Part shown: in pieces, positions 23,232 to 35,200 of the stretch | Layout of the letters: each line of letters begins with the position of its first letter | Numbering within the stretch: position 1 is the first letter of the stretch | DNA from: Diphasiastrum complanatum | Taxonomy: Eukaryota > Streptophyta > Lycopodiopsida > Lycopodiales > Lycopodiaceae | Reading direction: 5' to 3' | Length of the DNA: 64,000 bases | Assembly (NCBI GenBank): GCA_029204225.1 | Contig: CM055103.1 | Coordinates: forward strand, 4,422,276-4,486,275 | Notes under the pieces: model-generated | Seen by the model: the letters and a program-made list of their open reading frames with translations, nothing else | Databases searched by the model: none | What the model was told of the DNA's origin: nothing | Position numbers and translations under genes: made by a program

Positions 23232-26200
23232 TTTCAATTTGCTATGCACATGATTTCATTTCACACAATACTGGTAACTGTAGAAAATGATATGATAGTG
23301 AAAAATAAGTTAACGGGCGACACTGGTCCTGAAATTGATGGCAAACTTGATAAATGAACTGCCCTTGAAAAAACCTTCCATTTGATACCCATATTGGTAT
23401 TAAAAAATTTTCAAAAAAAAAAAGAAAACGTTCCGGAAAACCCTAATGGGAATTTCCGGAACGCGTCCTGCAACCTTGGTTTAAGATGACTAATAATAGA
23501 GTCTAGAAAAGTGGGGAGCTAAGGAGCCCGCTTTGTTTCTAGTATTTTGTATTTTGTCTTTGTCTCGGTAACTCATCTACATCTATGGTCTTTGTTTTAT
23601 TTATTTATATATATTTTATTTTAATTAAAACTTTAAATTTTAAATTTCATTTTATTTGAATTATTATCATTATTATTATTTTTTCTTTCTTCTTAGTGAT
23701 TGTCTTTTGCTTCTTAGTCAACACTGGGTCTACCCAAGAGAATCTAGATTCTTTCAAAACCCAGTTAGCAACTTATGCTTGGGTACTGATGAGACATAAG
23801 CAATGTTGTTTGGCTAAGATTTTTAATTTTTTGATTTTTTGTTTATTGAACTTTATTTTACTATTTTGACTTAGATCCTTTGACTTTTTGAGTTGCTTAT
23901 ATATTGTTTCTAAGCTTTACCTCATGACATCATTGACTTCTCTATATAAATTTGTGAAATTGGATATATTCTAATTTCACAAATTAATATAATGTAAAAG
24001 GCCCAAATGGGTCTCACATATGTATCGAAGATAGACATAAGTGTCAGCTAACAAAACACAACAACATAAAATGGTAATAGGCACTCTAGAGATGCCATAA
24101 CGATTGAGGAGACCAACTCCTTTATGCAGCGACAAGTGTTCACTCTAGGGGGACAACCACTCGAGGTGGTATCCTCTTACATTTACTTGGGGACTTTCTT
24201 CACTGGTCTGGCTTTCAGTATGAGACACGCTGCCACAGCTAGACTACGTAAGGGTCATGCTTCGTTGGTTAGTCTCGAGCGTTTCTGGTTTAGTAAGCAC
24301 ATTCAAGATGCCCTGAGTAAGTGTAACCTATAGGCTTGACACTATTGTTGCACCTATAGTTATGTATGCAGCCAAGGCTTGGTGCACTGGGATTCCTGAG
24401 TCAGAGTGGACTAGCATTTCTCTCTACAGTTCAATATGCTTGCGCGTATGATTTGGGCCAAGCATCTATTCCTCACCAGATTATACTCACTGAGTTTGCT
24501 GTCGTTCCACTTCGGGTTGAGGCTATTTCCAAGTTGATCACATACATCAGGATATTGACGACAGATCGCCGACGAGTGTCAGTCCATCCATCGCTCAATA
24601 TCGAGCATCCACAGCTGCAAAAGTACAACATTTCTTAGACGTGCTCTTGCAAACACTATGGTAATTTCTAGATTCAAACAAATGAAGTGGTAAAGAGTAG
24701 CAAAAAATTCTTACGTCTGCCACGCTGTGCGATGGCTGGGCCACCAGGAGGACTCGATTAGGAACAATCAAACCATTAGACTGAAACACATGGTGATGGA
24801 TCTCAGCCTGCTCAAACTTGGGCATCTGATAGGGTGGTCATGACACTAGCGCATGTGGCTCCTTGAAGCTAGGCTGATATGCTGCAACAAGTCAAATTCG
24901 GCATGTGGAATGGTGGTGACTTGTGTCCTTTCATATGATTGCTTTATAGCTACTGCCACACGTGGCTTCACTGTAAGTCTTACTCAGGCTCCTAGCGGGC
25001 TGCTTATTGGATATGTGCTGGTAGTCCTGATTAGAATCAATACCTCCAAATGTATAAGGCTGTCCCTTATGGATTAGAGAAATTTACTGCTGTGCTAGCT
25101 CAAAGTGATATCGTTGAGTCCAGTATACCAGTTTTCCAGGATGTCATATTACTCTATGGGAATATATTTGCCGCTTTAACCTGTTATTATCTGCCTACCT
25201 AATAAAGTCCCCACTCTGATGTTGGATATCATGAAGCATCTGAGTGATTTCAAATGAATGAGAAGTAGCATGTATACAAGATGCTGCTTGGCTGCTATAT
25301 GAAGGAATGTGTGTTGCCAGTACCAACTAACGCAATAAACTTTCTTCATATGATACATGCCTGTAGCTGAATGTGTCGAGGTCCAGGTTTGCATTCCAAG
25401 TAGCATAGGTAAGGTGTGTATGGAAGCTTGTGGCCTTTGTATCATTGTGTCCGTCTTAATAGCCTTCTCTAGAATCTGAACATGTAGCTTTAAATCATTT
25501 GCATCATTAGCCTCATGCAAGTTAAGAGCAGTAGTGGCATTGGGTGGCTGCCAACAATCCCTAGCTAGATGGTCTGGTCTTTTGCACTTAAAGCACAAAT
25601 GTGTCTTGCAGATCTCATTCATCTCTACTTAAGTTTACTTAGAAAAAGAGACATGGGTCAGGATGCAGGTATAGATTTAGCAGTAGCAGCAGTGGTAGTA
25701 TGGAAGCAATATACTGAGGAGGAGGTGGCTGTGCAGAGAACTCTGATGCTGTGGATCATGGCACCTGAAGCTCTTGGTAGTTATTCTGCAGTGTCGCAGG
25801 TAGTGACACAGTGTTTGTCAAGGCAGTAGGCTGCAGAGATGCGTCATTATTGTGAGAGGTCCTTAGTAAGCCAACCATAGAGAGTGAAATAAGCTCATCC
25901 TCATGTATCTGTATTACCAGACAAAACGACTTCGTGAATCTGTCAACATACTCTGATAAGATCCCCGTATTTTATAGGGTGTGGAAAATTTCTCCCTTTC
26001 ATGCTACTCTATGGATTTACGACAGTGTCCTAATTTATTGCTGGAAAGCTGTCAATTGTTGGTGGATGAAATGTCGAGTTGCATAAAAAAAATGGATCCA
26101 ATCAAGCACTGGAAGTTGACTTCCTTGAACCCTGGTTGCTTAAAACATATCAGCAACTACATCAAATAGATCAATCACTGACCAATATGGTGCCAAAAAT

Positions 26201-29200
26201 AAACCATTGCACTAATAGCTCCCAAAGAACCAATCACTAGAGATAGACTAGTGTTAGGAAGTGGATCACTGCACAAGATCTCACTCCTAGCAATCACTGG
26301 CAGTAGTAAGCCCAAAGAGACAGGTGCTTGAAAACAAATGCTCCTGCAAATGAATTGTCAAAGAAGATCTCCTTTAAACGAATCACTGAAATGGAAGTTG
26401 AAAGAGTGGCCAGCTTGCGGATGTCGATCGCTGATGGATATGGTGGCTGGCCCCTCAATTGCTGCTGATAGAAGTGCTTGGTTGATCAATCACTGGTTGA
26501 ATTATGAATCAGTCGTTGAGAATTGTTCTCCCATCTCTGATGCTATGTTCTGAATGGATAAAGGTGAATCACATAGCAATCTCCAACTAAGAGTACTGCA
26601 TGAACATCAGTAACTGGCAATGGCTGATTCCCTAGGAGACAAAGAGTCTTTTTCAAAGAACTGAAGGCATTTGAACATAAACTACCGATTGAGTAAAATG
26701 TATTCCTACTTATGCTTTTCTTGTTTTTTTAAATGGGCAAGTAGAGATGTCATTTGATTGACTTTGCTTTTTAGTGTAAGCTTTCATCATGAGTCAAGTC
26801 ATTTGATTGACTTTGCTTTTTAGTGTAAGCTTTCATCATGAGTCATGACGGAGTCTGTCTTCACCTCCAGAGAAGTGATAGAAACTACCTAGATGAATGA
26901 AAGAAAATGTGGACATATGCCTTATGTGTAAATATCATTATTTTGACTCGTTTGGAATTAATTGCAATAACTTCACAAGCTATTCAGTTTTTCTATAAGA
27001 AAACTTAGTAAGCTTTTGAATGATGCTATGACAGGAATGAGCATAAACATGGTACATTTACAAGGCTGGATGCATGTAGCTTTGTGGCAAATATATATGA
27101 TAATGGGAATGTTTTGAGCATTGTAACAGATAGCTCCCCTCATGGGACTCATGTTGCTGGAATCACGGCAGCTTATCATCCTGAGGTCATTTTTGCCTAT
27201 GATTCAGCTGATTTTTTTTAAATGCTGCTTGCATTTCCTTGTTGCAAGTCATTCTGACATTCTTTCTGTTCTTGAAATGTAGCTTGATCTTATTTTTTTG
27301 ATTCGGAGTCTCATTGTCGGAAGAACTATGATATGCTGTCTTGTAAGCATGGTCATCACTGGTGGTATTTAGCTTTTGCAGGAGCCTCTACTGAATGGCA
27401 TTGCTCCTGGGGCTCAGTTAGTGTCATGCAAAATTGGAGACTCACGACTAAGTTCAATGGAAACAGGCACAGGCCTCACTCGTGCCTTAATAGCTGTAAT
27501 TGAGGTACCATGAACCCACAAAGCTGACTATCTCTGATGGTGCTTCATACTGTATTTTTTTTAACTGATTTACTTTCTACACTTTTCATGTGCCTATTTT
27601 TTGTTCCACTGTTAGCTTTTAATGCTCAGGATGTAGAGCAGATGCTTTTGTTGGCAGTGATTAAACTTAGTGCAAAGGTTTTGACAAGATGAATTAAGCC
27701 GGAATTAAAGATTAAGCATGTAATGTCTTGTTTCTTTTTCTTGTATGTTGCCTTTTGTGTGGCTGATGAGGATTATTTATGAACAAACCACTCATTTGGT
27801 CTTTGTCTTGCAGAACAGTTGTAACTTAATCAACATGAGCTATGGAGAGCCAACATCTGTGCCTGATTATGGACGCTTTATTGAGCTTGCAGATGAAGTG
27901 AGTTTTCAACTCGTAACTTATTTTTGCTGCCTATATTTAAGTGAATGGAGTATACTTTGATGTATCATGCATGATTGTATCACATAAGTGTCATGCTTTA
28001 GATCAATGTTTCATGGACCTTTTCAAAACGCCTTTTCAAAAAGGGTTTGAAATGGGACAGAATCGGCAACCCTGGGAAAGAAAAAATTGCAAATTTGCAA
28101 TGTACATTATAATCAATCAACGATCAATCAATCTTGAATCTAATGGTCCCGGAACGTGCCCCCGAAGCATTTTCTTTTTGCCAATATGGGTGTCAGATGG
28201 CTGCATTTTTTGTAGGGAGTTTCAATATGATATTTTGCGCATGGTTGTACAGGTCTCCCCTCTTCACACTAGGCCAGTCTTTCACGATTACAGACTACCA
28301 TGTTAGCTCGGTTGATTCGAGCGAAGCCTTCTGTTCCACATGAGATTCTTCTGGCTGAGTTTGCGGTTCTACCTATACAGATTTAGGCAACTCTCCAGCT
28401 ATATTCAGAGAGTACATGCATTACCAGAGATAGACAGATGATACACACAACTTGCACCATCCTCCTCACACTATCTTCATGATCAGGGCTATAGATTATC
28501 ATGGTTCTCTCAGGCATCTCACCTCGTACTTGAGTCGTTTGGTATCTCCATTACAGAGCTTCCCTCGGGCACTCATCAGTATATCAGACGATTTCTCTAT
28601 TGAGCATATCTGGAGCGGGTCCTCAGTTAGGGGTTAAGCTTGCTTTCTATCGGACCCATTTTCTTGAGCTAGATGCAGCAGGGATTCCAGTTCTGCCACT
28701 TTACTTGGATTTAGGACTATGTACTACCATCACTTTACTGCCAGGATCACCAGACCTCCTATCTCTCTCAACGCGATGGTGCGCTCTGCCCCAACGCGAT
28801 GGTGTGCTCTGCCTGCTCTAGCGCGATGGTACCAGTTCTAACGCGAGGGTGCGCCCTGCTCCAGCAATGCCTGCTCCAGCGAGGGCCTAGTCTAGCGGCC
28901 TTCTTCCATCTAATTCCATCGCTGCTGCTCATTGGCCCTTCCTCCAGCGCATTGTCCATGCTGCTCTCAACAAAGTTTAGCTACGGATTTTCCCACGCCT
29001 ACTACAGTGCCTGATATGCCTCGCCGTAAAGGGGCTTTTGCCCCTCCTTCCAATACTTCTTCTCCATCTGCTTCATCGTCTTCTTCATCCATTTCAGACC
29101 CTCCTTCACTTTCACCTTCACCTTCACCTTCTATTCTAGTTGCAATCCCTATCTCTCCGTAATCCTATTCTTGGTAATAGTGAATCCATCACACCGATCC

Positions 29201-32200
29201 TTTGACCCCGAATACCCCAGAAGAGGAATCTCTTCTGCCTCCAACCTTAATGATCTCCGTGATTCGTGTAGATCAATTATGTTCCTATGAATATCTCAAC
29301 GACCATCGGAAAATACTTCTTTCTCTTGAAGCTATGATCCAAGCTGTTCAATCTCATCTTCAGAAACTAGATTCTTCTATCGATGATCTCAAGAAAGAAG
29401 TTGCAGCTGTCAAAATCGAAGCTTCCTCTCATTCGACTACTTTGTGTGTTGGGAACCTTTGCCAATTTTACCCTAGATTTATCTGAGTCAGATTCTCTGT
29501 TTGAGAGTTCGGCGAAGGTTATTTCCATTAAATTTGTCAGAAAAGCCTGATCAGAGAGATTTTTTTTATCTAAAATAGCATTGTTGAACCTTTGCCCAGG
29601 AAACCTTCGCCAATACTATTTTTAGGTTCTGATTTTCCAGATCAAGTCTCTATCAAATTTTTGGTCAAATCTGGTTCAAATTGATTCTGATTTTAAGATT
29701 TCTTCATTTGAGAAGTGTCGATCGCTTGATCATAGATCTTTTTCCAAATATCAGAAATCTGATTGTTGTCAAGTGAAAGAAAATTTGCAGATCTGAATTG
29801 ACATAGATTCTGATCGAAAATCTAGATCCAATCTCATTGTCTGATTTGTAAAAATGGCTGCTCCTGGAGGTGCTCCTCAGGAAGTCAATCCAATTATTGT
29901 TAGGAGATCACCCCGTTTGGATCTACCCAAATACAATGGATTAATAGATCCAATTAGATTTCTCCTGATCTATGCTGAATCTTGTGAAGTCTATGGCGAA
30001 GTTTTCCCTCAAGATAAACTTAAGCTATTTTCAATGGCCTTAATGGGCGCAACACAAGATTGGTATTATAATCAAGATTAGATTGAGTGTTAGCGGGAAA
30101 TGGTTCGAGATGATATTGAACGGGTTAAACGCCTCAGATCTGAGTGCGAACCCGAGCTGATTAACAAAAATGCCATGATTATGTGGTTTTTGTCAGGTCT
30201 ACCTAAAAGGATCAGACGTGAGCTGAAACGCCATAATGAGTATGCAATTTTGCAAAACGCTATGGACGATGCAATACGAGAGGAGGATGAAGATTCAGAT
30301 GACGAGTATTGGTATGTTGCCTTATACGGCAGGGCAGACCACTACGACATCCAGCACTATCGCATCAACGAATATCAACGTTGATGCTCAATGAGTTTCA
30401 GAAATTGGGGAAGGACCAGCAGAAACAGATGGAAAAGTTGCAGTCGCAACTTGATGAGAAGATCAAAGTATTGGAAGATTTCCATGGAAAAGCGAACAAG
30501 GAACCTGAGAAGTTTGCTAAGACTTTTCCTACTAGGGAAAATGTCTAATGTTCCATTTGTACAGGCAGTCACAGAACAAATGAATGTCCTCAATTGAAAA
30601 AACGAATAGAAACTAGTATGTGCAATCTGTGCAATTCACCTGATCATGAGACTGCTTATTGCAACTTTAATCCTCGGATTATCCAGCAACGATATCCTGC
30701 AGCCCACCTCGTCTTGGGTATCCAGAGAGATTAGCTTTACCAGCCCCACCGACACAACCGGCTCCTCCTGCTAATTTGATGGAACCAGAACCTTACAGAG
30801 GTAACGAGCAATGGAATTACAGTAATGATAGCGGACCTTCAGAACAGTATGCTATTTATGCTGCCGCACAACAACAAGCATCCAGAAATTGGACCAGAGC
30901 GCTGCTTGGATGCTTTGCATGTGGAGAAAATCACAGAGTTGCAGAATGTCCAAACAAAGGCAAATTTTAGCATTCTGTCGTGACTGTGGTTATGGGCATT
31001 GCTACAAGGAGTGTCCAGCAAGACCGAAGCCACCACCGGCTATAGCTCCTGTCAGTTTGATAACAATCAAGCAAAGACCAGCAGTCCAACCTGAACCAAG
31101 TGTATTTTTGATGGTGGTTACCAGAGCACGGAAGCAGAAAGAACCGGTAGCAGATCCAGTACCTGCTGATTCTATACCATTCACTGATATACCAACAACA
31201 TCTGGAGTCTATCCAAATCTCCATGTCGAAAAGAGGAGATATCAGGATATGAGGCAATGGATTAAACAACTGCAAGAAGAAGAGGAGCTTGAAGCCGCTA
31301 AAGCAGTAGCCCAACCAGAATTATGAACCCTTACATCCGGTTTTATCGCAAGCACCGTTTGAGAAATGAGGACTGGAGTGTTGGTCCTATTCATCCTGTG
31401 GCACGAGGATCTCAAGCCAGATATATCATCGTCGCAACTGACTATATGACCAAGTGGGTTGAAGCCAAAGCGGTTAAAGTTGCTGATGCGAAATCTACGG
31501 CTAAGTTTCTCTATGAAAATATCATTATCAGATTTGGATGTCCGATCGAGATTGTCAGTGACCGTGAAACACACTTTGTCAATCAAATGATAAAATGTTT
31601 GTTGGAAGATTTTTTTGTTATACACCGGTTTAGTATTCCATATTATCCCAGGGGTAATGGCCAAGCTGAATCTTCCAATAAGATTCTCTGCACTATTATG
31701 ACAAAAACGGTTGAAGCAAGTCGTTCTGACTGGGAACATAAATTGCATGCAACATTATGGGCATTCAGAATCGCCTATAAAGGAAGCATGAATCAAACAC
31801 CGTTTCAACTAGTATATGGTCAAGATGCTGTAATGCCGATTGAATTTTTACTACCATCTCTACGCATAGCAGCCAAAAATCACTAAAAAAGGGCACTTTT
31901 TCCATGATTTTTTGAGATCCTTTGGGAACTAACTCTCGCAGCCTTGTCAGTCACTAAATCTGACTCAAATACATCCATAAACATCTCTGTGAGAGCTAGC
32001 AAAGTCCTGCCTGTCAGAGGACAACTCAGGAAAGCCACTCTTGAACGGTATCACATGGATTCAAACAAAACATGCAATCGAAATGTTCAACCTATAAATC
32101 AGCATGCAGAACTGTTGAACAATGAATGAAATCCTACTCTATTGCTGCAAAAACGAGATTGAAACAGATCCTTACCAACTAAAACTAATCTACACTTGTA

Positions 32201-35200
32201 TTAACCCACAAAACAAGAACAAGAAACTAATCTAACAGCATACTGATAGCCCAAGTTTCAAGAAACACACATTTCTTGATTCTTGGACTGCCAAGAACAT
32301 CAAAAAATGGACTGTCAAGAGATTTGCAAGACCTACACCACAATCCATTTCATGATGGATTACCACAATGCTGATTCTTACATTAATCTACAAACATAAA
32401 TGAAGCAAGCAAGAAAGCTAGTCCTCCCTAGATCCACAACCACACACAAAGGAGATAGAGGGACAAGATTATTAATGCATCACTCAAGAAACAAGAATGA
32501 TCAAGGAGCTCAAGGATGCATCAAACTCATGGAAGCTATTTCTCATTGAAGCATGGAGTAGATACAATACACAAAAAGCTCCACTCTACAAAGGGTGAGC
32601 CTCTTAAATAAGTAAGAGAGCTCCTTAGGTGGCATCCTAGTGGCATTTCCACATTACACAAATTACAAGTGGAATTATGCTCTCCACTAGAGGTCACCAT
32701 CAAAAGGTGGCTCACTCTATTTTCCTAAGAGGGGTCTACTTGCATTTATTACATTTGCCTAGAAATACTAGTTCCTACATGGTCATTCCATCTTTCAGGA
32801 CTCACCATGAGGCTTACACAGTTTCTGTCTGTCATGCTTAACTAGTACTTCTCGGCTCTCAGTCTTCGTTCATCCCGTCTTCTCAAAGACCTCCTTGGTC
32901 TAAAGTGAGAGGTGCTCTTGGATAGCTCTGGTCGAATATCTTGGGGATTCGTCTGAATCAGCCAACAATCATTGTATCCTTACAGGGTGAGTACTACTGA
33001 AGAGGATGAAGTTTATAAGCAACTGCAAAATTACCTTAAGATGGGCCATGTTAGGCCTAGTAAATCCCCTTGGGGGCACCTGTGCTCCTAGTTGATAAAA
33101 AAGACGGAGGTACTAAACCGTTATCCCTTGCCGCAAATGGATGAACTGGTTGATCGATTACATGGTGCAAAGTACTTCACCAAAATCGATTTGAGATCAG
33201 GGTATCATCAAATTTGTATAAAGACTGAGGATGTTGAAAAAACCGGGATTAGAACTAGGTATGGCCATTATGAGTTTCTGGTTTTACCATCTAGCTTGAC
33301 AAATGCTCCAGCAACTTTCCAGCAGATGATGAACGATTTTCTTCGTCCATATCTGGGAAAGTTTGTCATAGTGTACTTAGATGATATTCTCATCTATAGT
33401 AAGACTTTGGAGCATGAGGAGCATCTCAACACTGTCTTAAAGTTACTTAGACAAGAGAAGCTTTTTGCCAAGGAGTCTAAATGTGTTTTCTTCCAGAAAA
33501 GGTTACTTCATCTCGGTCACGTTATTTCGGAACATGGGTTGGAAATTGACCCAAATAAAGTCCGACAAGTTCGTGAATGGCCAATTTTTAAAACCATCTA
33601 AGATGTTAAGTCCTTTTTGGGCTTTACGGGGTTTTTTCATAGATTTATCTTGCGTTATGCATTAATTGCATTGGCCTTGACAAATGTCCTCAAAGGGGCT
33701 AAAAGAACGACCCGACACAGTAAATTCAGTCCTCCGCTTACTTGGACTAAAGAGTTGATAACCTCAAATATTGTGTAACTACAGCACCTATTTTACATAG
33801 TGTGGATCCTAACAAGCCATATGTACTTGAGATGGATGCCAGTGACTATGCTATAGGTGTTGTCCTATATCAAGATGGTAGGCCAGTTGCTTTTGAAAGC
33901 AAGAAGCTAGACCCTGCTCAAAGGCGGTATTCCACCTATGACAAGGAACCTTTCGCTTGTTATTCATGCCCTGAAAGTGTGGAGACGTTATTTGTATGGC
34001 TCCCAATTTACCATAGTTACTGACCATCAAGCGTTAAAGTATATTAACGATGCGGTCGACCTTAGAGGTCGTAAGGCCAGATGGTCGGAAATGCTCCAAG
34101 AATTTCATTATGACATTGAGTACCGGAACGGTACTTCTAATAGTGTCACGGATGCCTTAAGCCGGATTGGAGAGGTTAATCAGTTCAGCTTTCTGAGATC
34201 CAATCTGAGTTATATCTGTCCTTAAGAGATTTTGTGTCAGACCGATAGGTATTTCGGTCGTATTTGGCTGGACATCCTGGCAGGTTCTTCTAGATCTAGT
34301 GATGAGCTTGGAATGCGAGATTCCAAGATTTCTCCTCAAGACGATACATTAAGAGACTATTCCATAAGGACTGGGTTACTTTTCTGGAATGGAAAGGTTC
34401 GGGTGCCAGAAAATGATGATATAAGGGCCCAAATCCTGCATGAATGTCATGACAGCCCTTGTGCAGGGCACCCTGGCTCACAAAGGACACTTGACTTAAT
34501 AAAAAGCAACTTTTATTGGCCAAACCTAAAAAGTCAAGTGGAGGCATATGTTCGCAAATGTGGACAATGTCAGGTTAAAAAAGCTGAAAGACTTAAGGCA
34601 GTTGGTTTACTAATGCCCTTGGAAATTCCTGAAAGAAAGTGGGAAAGTGGACTTTGTGGTTGGGCTACCTCGGACGGGGAAGCAAAATGATGCTATTTGG
34701 ATTATAGTTGATAGGTTAACCAAAATGGCGCAATTCATTCCAACCAAGCAACTTGTCAAAGCTTCTGAACTTGCCCAGCTTTTCGTTGAAAAGTTGCTCA
34801 GGTTGTTTGGTCTGCCGAATGACATTGTTAGTGATCGAGATCCTAAGTTCACTGGCAAATTCTGGCAGGCGGTCTTTGAGAAATTAGAGACCACATTAAG
34901 TCTAGGGTCTTCAGATCATCCCGAATCGGATGGTCAGACAGAGAGGACGAACTAGTCTGTGGAAGACATGCTTCGGGCATATGTTTCTAGAAGACAGTCG
35001 GATTGGGAAAGGTACCTTCCAATATGTTTCTAGAAGACAGTCGGATTGGGAAAGGTACCTTCCAATGATTGAGTTTGTGTATAACAGCGCAAAGCACTAA
35101 GCGACGGGTTAAAGCAGCAGTAGATTTCCTGCATGATATGCAAGAAATGTTGCTTGTTGCTCGCGATAACGTAAAAACTGCTCAGGATAGAGCCAAGTTT

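Larger units (their letters stand above)
14321..23478 (+). mobile_element. hAT DNA transposon, 9.16 kb including a nested Copia
   Basis: GTTTAAGA is repeated exactly on both sides (14313-14320 and 23479-23486), the 8-bp TSD of hAT elements. The ends are CTCAGTTGCAG and, inverted, CAAGGTTGCAG (8 of 11 identical). Without the Copia and its TSD the element is about 2.94 kb. It contains a defective transposase gene on the + strand. The subterminal words GGATCGCGATCC, TTCCGGAACG and TGATACCCATATTGG are shared with the MITEs at 49756 and 51674. Confidence 0.9.
29854..31886 (+). mobile_element. Ty3/Gypsy deletion derivative: gag joined to integrase, no RT
   Basis: A gag domain and an array of zinc knuckles are followed within 300 bp by an integrase core. 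Protease, reverse transcriptase and RNase H are absent, although Gypsy order would place them between. The remaining parts have only a few stops. Such an element could move only with enzymes from a related autonomous copy. LTR borders were not found. Confidence 0.82.

Noticed and set aside
23725-23805. Possible hammerhead ribozyme in the Penelope-like 3' region: CTGATGAG preceded by a TACCCAAG/CTTGGGTA stem with GTC before it
   Set aside because: The required GAAA box and a closing third stem are missing after CTGATGAG, and the flanking ACCCA words pair in other ways. The resemblance is likely chance.
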